NCBI GenBank assembly: GCA_031290205.1
Contig: JAITNZ010000064.1
Span: forward strand, 1-7,598
Source: Spirochaetaceae bacterium
GTDB taxonomy: Bacteria > Spirochaetota > Spirochaetia > Treponematales > Breznakiellaceae
Direction: 5' to 3'
Length of the DNA: 7,598 nt
The first letter of the stretch is position 1; the number at the start of each line of letters is the position of its first letter. This document shows positions 1-4,686 of this stretch, piece after piece. The notes below the pieces were generated by a model. The model was not told the origin of the DNA, ran no database searches, and was given only the letters and a program-made list of their open reading frames with translations. The position numbers and the translations under genes are program-made.

Positions 1-71
1 GAGTAGTACCAAAATTTGATGCCCGCAATGGTTTCAAAAATTCCTCTACCCCCGCCTCTCCCCCCAGCGAT

Positions 72-218
72 TCCGAATTCAACCACGAACGGCACGAACA
101 ACACGAACGGAAGACGAAATAGAATATGAATAATGGTGATAAACAAGGCAGAAATCGTGAGAATTGTGCGCAATTTGTTCGTGTGGTTCGTGCCGTTCGT
201 GGTTAATTTTCGAATTCG
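72..218. repeat. Foldback repeat: two 28-bp arms of 9-base units
   Basis: The left arm (81-108) and the right arm (177-204) are reverse complements over 28 bases with a single mismatch. Each arm is extended outward by a CGAATTC box: at 74-80, directly abutting, on the left, and at 211-217, six bases away, on the right. The left arm is three tandem 9-mers, cacgaacgg, cacgaacaa and cacgaacgg (84-110). The 68-base spacer is AT-rich, codes for nothing and contains a small palindrome, aattgtgcgcaatt (163-176). Transcribed, the unit would form a long hairpin. Similar CACGAAC/GTTCGTG repeats are scattered between genes in many bacteria. It could be a non-autonomous mobile element or an intergenic repeat family. 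There is no ORF in 1-285. Confidence 0.75.
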
Positions 219-245
219 TAATTGCTGCCCCTTCTCGCGCCTACC

Positions 246-274
246 TTGAATGAATTGTTTGTTTACAGTAGATT
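246..274 (+). promoter_or_regulatory. Putative sigma-70-type promoter of the tRNA-Arg gene
   Basis: A TTGAAT box (246-251) and a TAGATT box (269-274) are separated by 17 bases. Each matches the consensus at four of six positions. The -10 box ends 11 bases before the mature tRNA, leaving room for a short 5' leader. This is seen by eye only; no start site has been mapped. The same transcript could run on into rpe, because no terminator is visible between the tRNA and rpe. Confidence 0.45.
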
Positions 275-285
275 GAGAGTGTATT

Positions 286-359
286 GCGCCCGTAGTTCAA
301 CTGGATAGAATCCTGGCCTTCGAAGCCAGTTGTTGCAGGTTCGAGCCCTGTCGGACGCA
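286..359 (+). tRNA. tRNA-Arg (anticodon UCG)
   Basis: The cloverleaf can be folded by eye. The acceptor strands are 286-292 and 352-358. The D stem is 295-298/308-311, with GG at 303-304 and A at 305. The anticodon stem is 313-317/325-329 with a seven-base loop, T at 319 and anticodon TCG (320-322). The T arm is 335-339/347-351 around TTCGAGC (340-346). TCG reads CGA, so this is an arginine tRNA, and the D-loop A20, C35 and G36 agree with arginine identity. The discriminator is A359. The CCA end is not encoded. The fourth acceptor pair is C289-A355, a mismatch where Watson-Crick pairing is expected. rpe starts 45 bases downstream on the same strand. Confidence 0.93.
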
Positions 360-404
360 CAAGAAAGTTTTATAACAGGGGATTAATTAAGGGAACAAAT
401 CAAA

Positions 405-1067
405 ATGGACAAGGTTATTATCGCTCCTTCGATTTTAAGCGCTGATTTTTCCAATATGGGAAGCGCCGTTCGCGAGATAGAAAATGCAGGCGCCGATTGG
501 GTTCATGCTGATGTAATGGACGGGCGTTTTGTTCCTGCGATTACATTCGGACCAAAGATGATCGGCGATTTACGCGTCTTTACAAAAATCCCATTCGATG
601 TTCATCTTATGATTGAAGAGCCCGAAAAGCATATTGCCGCTTTTGCCGACGCCGGCGCGGACTATATTACGTTTCATGCGGAAGCTTCAATACACCAGCA
701 CCGTCTGGTGCAGGAAATCCATAACTTAGGGAAGAAGTGCGGTATTAGCATCGTGCCTTCAACACCGGTTTCGCTCATTGATTGTATGTTGCAATTCGTT
801 GAGCTCGTATTAATTATGACGGTGAACCCCGGCGCGGGCGGGCAAAAAATCATCATGCCCTGTTTTGAAAAAATTGAAACGCTTATGCGTATCCGCAAAG
901 AACGCAATCTGAATTTCTTAATTTCTGTTGATGGAGGGATTAACGAAGCCAATGCCCCTCTTGCCCGCAACGCAGGCGCAGATATCCTTATCACCGGTTC
1001 CGCTTTTTTTAACGCGCACGATAAAAAAAGCTTTTTAGAGACCTTGCGCTGCACGAACTGCCGGTAA
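405..1067 (+). CDS. rpe: Ribulose-phosphate 3-epimerase
   Basis: This enzyme interconverts D-ribulose 5-phosphate and D-xylulose 5-phosphate in the cytosolic pentose phosphate pathway. The 220 residues match the family's usual length and form one TIM barrel. Family signatures are visible in order: APSILSAD (7-14), HADVMDG (34-40), FDVHLM (64-69), VNPGAGGQ (140-147) and VDGGI (175-179). The expected catalytic and metal-binding residues S9, H34, D36, H67 and D176 are present, as are methionines 38, 69 and 138. Three usually conserved positions differ: A45 where FVPNITFG has Asn, V117 where the N-P-x-TP motif has Asn, and A144 where NPGFGGQ has Phe. The allulose-6-phosphate epimerase signature (DPGFAGQ) is absent, so rpe is preferred. 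The ATG has an AAGGG ribosome-binding site 11 bases upstream. The gene looks more AT-rich than trpB. It converges with trpB. Confidence 0.93.
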   Translation: MDKVIIAPSILSADFSNMGSAVREIENAGADWVHADVMDGRFVPAITFGPKMIGDLRVFTKIPFDVHLMIEEPEKHIAAFADAGADYITFHAEASIHQHRLVQEIHNLGKKCGISIVPSTPVSLIDCMLQFVELVLIMTVNPGAGGQKIIMPCFEKIETLMRIRKERNLNFLISVDGGINEANAPLARNAGADILITGSAFFNAHDKKSFLETLRCTNCR

Positions 1068-1103
1068 ATTTGTCGTCTATCCCAGTGAAAGGGCGGTTCT
1101 CTT

Positions 1104-1126
1104 GTATCCGTCAATTTGACGGATAC
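1104..1126. terminator. Perfect 10-bp hairpin between convergent rpe and trpB
   Basis: The arms gtatccgtca (1104-1113) and tgacggatac (1117-1126) pair perfectly around a 3-base loop, two bases past the trpB stop codon and 37 bases past the rpe stop. The position between converging genes suggests a bidirectional transcript end. There is no T-run after the stem on either strand, so it is not a textbook intrinsic terminator. It may instead stabilise the 3' ends or be a copy of a small repeat. Confidence 0.45.
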
Positions 1127-1128
1127 CA

Positions 1129-2313
1129 TCACTCACTCAGCGTCTTTCCACGATAGCGGGCGATGGCGGCGACGTCTTTGTCGCCACGTCCCGATAGGCA
1201 GATGATCATCACGTCATCTTTGTCAAGTGTCGGAGCGAGCACCCGCGCGTGGGCGACGGCGTGGGCGCTCTCCACCGCCGGAATGATGCCTTCACAGCGC
1301 GCGAGGTATTCAAAGGCGCTCACCGCCTCCTCATCGCTAACGGGCACATACTCCGCCCGCCCTGTTTCGTGCAGATGAGCGTGTTCGGGACCTATGCCCG
1401 GGTAGTCAAGCCCGGCGGAAATCGAATAGACGGGCGCAATCTGCCCCTCGTCATTCTGGCAGAAGAGGGACTTCATCCCGTGAAAGACGCCGATGCTCCC
1501 CCGGCTTACCGTCGCTGCGTGCTTTTCCGTGTCGATGCCTTCACCTGCCGCCTCGCAGCCTATCAGGCGGACGCCAGCGTCGCCTATAAAGTTGTAGAAC
1601 ATCCCGATGGCATTGCTCCCCCCGCCGACGCAGGCAAGCACGACCGCAGGGAGTTTTCCTTCGAGGGCGAGAATCTGCTCCCGCGCCTCGCGCCCGATGA
1701 CGCTCTGAAAATCGCGCACCATCATGGGGAACGGGTGGGGTCCCATCACCGAGCCGAGGACATAGTGCGTATCGGCAACGCGCGAGACCCATTCGCGCAT
1801 CGTCTCGTTCACCGCATCCTTCAGCGTCTGGGTGCCGGACATCACGGCGTTGACCTTCGCGCCAAGCAGCTCCATCCGGTACACGTTGAGCGCCTGCCGG
1901 ATGGTATCTTCCCTGCCCATGAAAATCTCGCACTCAAGCCCGAGCAGCGCCGCCGCCGTCGCCGCCGCCACCCCGTGCTGTCCCGCGCCCGTTTCGGCGA
2001 TAATCCGCGTCTTCCCCATCTTCTTTGTTAAGAGGGTCTGCCCAAGCACATTATTAATTTTATGCGAGCCGGTATGGTTCAAGTCCTCGCGCTTCAAGTA
2101 GATTTTTGCACCGCCAAGATCGCGGCTCATCTTTTCGGCATAGTAGAGTATCGAAGGGCGCCCTGCATAATTTTTCAGCAGCCAGTGCAACTCAGCATTA
2201 AATGCGCGGTCATTTTTATAGTGAGTATACGCCTTCTCAAGATTGATGATTTCGTTCATCAATGTTTCGGGGATATACTGCCCCCCAAAATCGCCAAATC
2301 GTCCAGATTTCAT
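1129..2313 (-). CDS. trpB: Tryptophan synthase beta chain
   Basis: TrpB is the pyridoxal-phosphate subunit that condenses indole with L-serine to give tryptophan, normally in an alpha2-beta2 complex with TrpA. The 394 residues are standard length. The N-terminal GRFGDFGGQYIPETLM (4-19) is typical of the TrpA-partnered TrpB1 class. HTGSHKINN (80-88) carries the cofactor lysine K85. The catalytic glutamate is E107 in AETGAGQHG. The phosphate-cradling loop is GGGSNA (230-235). GLDYPGIGPEH (301-311), E347 and S374 in LSGRGDKD match the cofactor and ring contacts known from Salmonella TrpB. AAGGAAG (2321-2327) lies seven bases before the ATG and fixes the start. trpF lies upstream on the same strand across a 230-base repeat-filled spacer. 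trpA does not follow, because rpe converges from the other side. No damage is visible. Confidence 0.97.
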   Translation of the reverse strand: MKSGRFGDFGGQYIPETLMNEIINLEKAYTHYKNDRAFNAELHWLLKNYAGRPSILYYAEKMSRDLGGAKIYLKREDLNHTGSHKINNVLGQTLLTKKMGKTRIIAETGAGQHGVAAATAAALLGLECEIFMGREDTIRQALNVYRMELLGAKVNAVMSGTQTLKDAVNETMREWVSRVADTHYVLGSVMGPHPFPMMVRDFQSVIGREAREQILALEGKLPAVVLACVGGGSNAIGMFYNFIGDAGVRLIGCEAAGEGIDTEKHAATVSRGSIGVFHGMKSLFCQNDEGQIAPVYSISAGLDYPGIGPEHAHLHETGRAEYVPVSDEEAVSAFEYLARCEGIIPAVESAHAVAHARVLAPTLDKDDVMIICLSGRGDKDVAAIARYRGKTLSE

Positions 2314-2381
2314 TTTTTTACTTCCTTGCCCTCACTTTGAAAAGGGCGTTGCTATATGTTTTTGCTCCATATTGAAGAAGG

Positions 2382-2413
2382 GGGGTATGGGGTATGGGGT
2401 ATAGGGTATGGGG
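2382..2413. repeat. Tandem heptamer array, GGGGTAT units
   Basis: Reading the plus strand there are about four and a half copies of a 7-mer: ggggtat at 2382-2388, 2389-2395 and 2396-2402, agggtat at 2403-2409, then gggg. The same units occur on the opposite strand at 2563-2590, so the two arrays form an inverted pair about 180 bases apart. The array lies in the transcribed spacer between trpF and trpB. Short heptameric tandem repeats of this kind are known from cyanobacteria and other bacteria. Copy number is likely to vary between strains. Confidence 0.85.
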
Positions 2414-2429
2414 AAAGATTACACTCCGA

Positions 2430-2515
2430 AATCTTTCTTCATCCCTCACTTCTCATTGCTAACTCCTCACTCATTCCTCATTCGTTCCCAACTCGTTCCT
2501 AACTTATTGCTAACG
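2430..2515. repeat. Degenerate purine-rich heptad tract
   Basis: Read on the minus strand this stretch breaks into loosely related purine-rich 7-mers such as gagtgag, gagttag, caatgag, aagtgag and ggatgaa. A decamer, attgctaact on the plus strand, starts at 2455 and recurs almost exactly at 2505 (attgctaacg). The tract fills the middle of the trpF-trpB spacer and has no coding potential. It looks like a decayed relative of the sharper heptamer arrays on either side. The unit boundaries are my own phasing. Confidence 0.5.
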
Positions 2516-2543
2516 CAGTATTCTCTTCTTGCATATCACAAGG

Positions 2544-3188
2544 TTAAAACCCGCTACCTGTCTTCCCCCATACCCCATACCCCAAACCCCTCTTCCTATC
2601 CCTCCTCACTCTCCTCACCAGCTGCGCAATCTTCATCCGGTCTTTCATGCCGTTTGTTTCGGCGCCGCTTGAAATGTCGATGCAGAATGGGTTCAGGCGG
2701 ATAGCTTCATCTATGTTATCACGATTGATGCCGCCTGCCAAGAACACCGCATCGAGGGGCGTGCTGAGGAGCGACCAGTCGAAGGGCTTTCCCGACCCGG
2801 CGGCGCTGCTGTCGAGGAGGATATAGTCGGCGTTTTTGCAAGGGGCTGCCGCCGTCGGCGCCGTCGTGCCCATACGGACTGCCTTTATCACCGGCAGAGC
2901 GGCGCGTTCTTTAAGGCGCGCTATGTATTCGTCGTCTTCGTCCCCGTGCAGCTGGGCTATGCTGATGATGTTTTCGTCGTAGAGGCGGGCTATATCGTCA
3001 AGGGGGGCGTTCACAAAAACGCCGACGGGGATTATCTCTTTTGCAAGCTTCAGGCGCAGCCGTGTTGCCGTCCGCTCCGAAACCTGCCGCCGGCTTTCGG
3101 CGAACACAAAGCCGATATAATCGGGGAGCGCTTCGTTCACCGCATCAATATCTTCATCGCGGAAGAGCCCGCAGATTTTTATCTTCAA
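2544..3188 (-). CDS. trpF: Phosphoribosylanthranilate isomerase
   Basis: TrpF performs the Amadori rearrangement of N-(5-phosphoribosyl)anthranilate to CdRP in tryptophan synthesis. It is a small cytosolic TIM barrel. Family motifs are clear (numbering from the ATG at 3194): KICGL (6-10) with catalytic C8, YIGFVFAESRRQV (26-38), QLHGDE (81-86), catalytic D128 in LLDSS, GSGKPFDW (133-140), LAGGIN (152-157) and DISSGAE (173-179). An in-frame ATG at 3194 touches the AAGGAG box with no spacing. The TTG at 3188 lies six bases from that box and yields the canonical N-terminus MKIKICGL, so I chose the TTG. From V193 the protein is encoded by a heptamer repeat and ends in an atypical Gly/Tyr/Trp-rich tail of roughly 20 residues. 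This tail is probably non-essential and recently acquired. The gene is followed by trpB. Confidence 0.93.
   Translation of the reverse strand: MKIKICGLFRDEDIDAVNEALPDYIGFVFAESRRQVSERTATRLRLKLAKEIIPVGVFVNAPLDDIARLYDENIISIAQLHGDEDDEYIARLKERAALPVIKAVRMGTTAPTAAAPCKNADYILLDSSAAGSGKPFDWSLLSTPLDAVFLAGGINRDNIDEAIRLNPFCIDISSGAETNGMKDRMKIAQLVRRVRRDRKRGLGYGVWGKTGSGF
2563..2618. repeat. Heptamer array encoding the TrpF C-terminus
   Basis: On the minus strand the order of 7-mers is gtgagga, gagtgag, gagggat, aggaaga, ggggttt, ggggtat, ggggtat and gggggaa. The tract begins exactly at codon 193 of the longer trpF reading frame and runs almost to its stop. It therefore supplies the last twenty or so residues of TrpF, including the odd GLGYGVWG segment. 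It is inverted relative to the array at 2382-2413. Confidence 0.8.
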
Positions 3189-3194
3189 GAGCAT

Positions 3195-3200
3195 CTCCTT
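3195..3200 (-). promoter_or_regulatory. trpF ribosome-binding site that selects a TTG start
   Basis: AAGGAG on the minus strand sits flush against an ATG (3194-3192) but six bases from a TTG (3188-3186) in the same frame. Normal Shine-Dalgarno spacing favours the TTG. A small hairpin, agtag-taa-ctact (3202-3214), lies directly upstream of the site. Confidence 0.6.
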
Positions 3201-3232
3201 GAGTAGTAACTACTTAAGTAAAACAGCCTTAG

Positions 3233-3393
3233 GGGCACGTCTAACAACTCATGCGCGGCAATCTTGCACCGCCTTTGCCCGCATATTTTTGCCCAAAATG
3301 CTCGACATAAACCCATTAGACTAGCGCTTTTGGGCTTCAATCTGCGGACAAATCCGGCACAATCTTGCCTGCCCCTAGTTATTAGACGTGCCC
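3233..3393. mobile_element. MITE-like 161-bp imperfect palindrome
   Basis: The terminal inverted repeats are gggcacgtctaacaact (3233-3249) and the complement of 3377-3393, identical at 16 of 17 positions. The inner parts also pair. A 42-base left segment ending in GCCCAAAA (3291-3298) matches the complement of the right segment at about 31 of 42 positions, with TTTTGGGC at 3328-3335. The whole unit could thus fold into one long hairpin around a short loop near 3303-3322. It encodes no transposase. I see no clear target-site duplication at the borders. The right end lies five bases after the stop of the DUF192 gene and the left end lies 32 bases before the trpF ribosome-binding site, so insertion would have split an otherwise compact operon. 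The alternative is a non-mobile intergenic structured repeat. Confidence 0.7.
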
Positions 3394-3398
3394 ATAGC

Positions 3399-3908
3399 TT
3401 ATAGCGAGCCATCGGTGTTTATCTTATCACCTACGACTATGTTTGCGCGTTTGAACCAGCCCTGCGGAACTTCCAGCGCATAGCGGAGTGAGCGTCCTGA
3501 TTGAACAGAACGGAGCTGTCCCGGCTCCATATCGTGTATCTCGGCAATCGTTCCGTCTTTGGCGATGAAGGCAATCGAAAGGGGGATGAGCGTATTCTTC
3601 ATCCAGAATGACAGCACTCTGTCGTTGGGAAATATGAAGAACATCCCCTGCCCGTCAAGGAGTTTTGTGCGGAACATGAGCCCGCTCATTCGTTCTTCGA
3701 CCGAGCGGGCAAGCTCGGCTTTGACGCTTATTTTTGCTCCGCCCATACTCGTGATAAAAAATTCGCGGGACTGCAGTTGCGGTTGCGCCTTTTCGCTCGC
3801 GGCTATGCACGAAGCGAAAACGAAAAACAACGCCCCCGCAAGAAACAGCGGCGGAGCGGCGGGGGAAAAATCCCATTGGCGTCGTATCATTCTTTCCGCA
3901 TACCTCAC
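3399..3908 (-). CDS. DUF192 family exported protein, likely lipoprotein
   Basis: The 169-residue protein carries one DUF192 domain, whose biochemical role is not established. Recognisable family segments are GLMFR (76-80), GMFFIF (88-93), FWMKNTLIPLSIAFI (101-115), MEPG (127-130), YALEVPQGWF (143-152) and GDKI (160-163). A basic N-terminus and a hydrophobic stretch (about 20-33) precede VFASC, with C34 as a lipobox cysteine of the relaxed spirochaete kind. This suggests a lipid-anchored periplasmic domain. The start is GTG, whose bases 3907-3906 are shared with the TGA of the upstream corrinoid gene (GTGA overlap). An AAGGA box lies about nine bases before the GTG. An in-frame ATG at codon 7 lacks a good site. 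The overlap implies translational coupling. A MITE-like element begins five bases after the stop. Confidence 0.9.
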   Translation of the reverse strand: MRYAERMIRRQWDFSPAAPPLFLAGALFFVFASCIAASEKAQPQLQSREFFITSMGGAKISVKAELARSVEERMSGLMFRTKLLDGQGMFFIFPNDRVLSFWMKNTLIPLSIAFIAKDGTIAEIHDMEPGQLRSVQSGRSLRYALEVPQGWFKRANIVVGDKINTDGSL

Positions 3909-4534
3909 GCAATAATTTCCTTAGCCAGAGTTGCGGCGCTTGCCGCATCGGGGGCATAGCCGTCTGCGCCGATTTCGGCGGCAAAGGCTTGGGTTACAGG
4001 GGCGCCGCCGACGATGATTTTCCCGACTATACCGGCGCCCCTTATCGCGGCAACGGCATCCTTCATTGCCGGCATCGTTGTCGTTAACAGGCAGGAAAGC
4101 GCGATGAGTATTGTGTCGGGGTTTGCCTTGAGCTTTTCAATGAATACTTCGTTTTTGACGTCAACGCCTAAGTCGATGAGCGTAAAACCGGCGCTTTCGA
4201 TCATCATGCCGACGAGGTTTTTCCCGATGTCGTGGAGGTCGCCGGCAACGGTGCCGATGATGCACTTCCCAAGCCCCGCCTGCGCTTCGCTGGAGAGCTT
4301 TGGCTTTAACACTTCGACGCCGGCTTTCATCGCCCGCGCCGCGATAAGCATCTCCGGCACGAAAATTTCGCCCGTCTTGAATTTTTCGCCGACCTCGCCC
4401 ATCGCCCCCATCATAGCAATGTTCAAAATGTCGAGCGGGGCTATCCCCTTGTTCAACGCCTCTTGCACGAGTCCCCCGATAATTTTTGCTTTTCCTGCGG
4501 CAACAGCCGCGCTGATTTCTTCAATTTTTGACAT
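3905..4534 (-). CDS. Corrinoid (cobalamin)-binding methyltransferase subunit
   Basis: This is a two-domain corrinoid protein of the MtaC/MtbC/MttC type, which shuttles a methyl group on cobalamin between a substrate methyltransferase and a second methyltransferase. Residues 1-85 form the helical cap domain and 89-209 the Rossmann-like B12-binding domain. The B12 signature is complete: D99-L-H101-D-I-G104 with H101 as the lower axial ligand, S147-x-L149, and the GG pair at 176-177 in VGGAPVT. At 209 residues it is the normal stand-alone length. TGGAGGA lies four bases before the ATG. No cognate methyltransferase, reductive activator or cobalamin riboswitch is in the window, so the methyl donor cannot be named. 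The coupled downstream gene is the DUF192 protein. Methanol, methylamine, methoxylated aromatic or methionine-related roles all remain possible. Confidence 0.92.
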   Translation of the reverse strand: MSKIEEISAAVAAGKAKIIGGLVQEALNKGIAPLDILNIAMMGAMGEVGEKFKTGEIFVPEMLIAARAMKAGVEVLKPKLSSEAQAGLGKCIIGTVAGDLHDIGKNLVGMMIESAGFTLIDLGVDVKNEVFIEKLKANPDTILIALSCLLTTTMPAMKDAVAAIRGAGIVGKIIVGGAPVTQAFAAEIGADGYAPDAASAATLAKEIIA

Positions 4535-4587
4535 AATTCCTCCAATATGCGTTTATTCTGCCCCCGCCATCGTATCAAACAGAAGGT

Positions 4588-4618
4588 AAAAAGTGCGCGT
4601 GTCCTGTCATGGACGCAC
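4588..4618 (-). terminator. Possible intrinsic terminator of the surface lipoprotein gene
   Basis: On the minus strand gtgcg (4618-4614) pairs with cgcac (4597-4593), and tcc (4613-4611) pairs with gga (4604-4602) after a four-base bulge. The loop is six bases and five T follow directly (4592-4588). It lies 70 bases past the lipoprotein stop and before the corrinoid gene. The bulge makes the stem weak, so this is tentative. The rest of the 152-base spacer 4535-4686 holds only the corrinoid gene's ribosome-binding site. Confidence 0.4.
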
Positions 4619-4686
4619 AGACATTCTATGCTAATTAGCGAAATTATCCAAGTTCCCCCCAAGCAATTAGCAATTTTTGCTGAAGC

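Noticed and set aside
1249..2031. 260-codon open frame on the plus strand opposite trpB
   Set aside because: It lies wholly antisense to a complete, highly conserved trpB, is Arg/His/Pro-rich and shows no family features. It is a shadow of GC-rich codon use.
2382..2618. CRISPR array
   Set aside because: The repeats are 7 bases in tandem without regular unique spacers, and no cas gene is present.
3185..3412. 75-codon minus-strand frame spanning the palindromic element
   Set aside because: It is made almost entirely of the MITE-like sequence, overlaps the DUF192 stop and the trpF start, and has no ribosome-binding site of note.
4014..4589. 191-codon plus-strand frame opposite the corrinoid gene
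   Set aside because: It is antisense to a gene with a full B12-binding motif, and its sequence looks like the complement of Ala/Gly-rich coding DNA.
4535..4600. Cobalamin riboswitch before the corrinoid gene
   Set aside because: The spacer is too short, and I see no B12-box-like conserved core; only a plain ribosome-binding site is evident.
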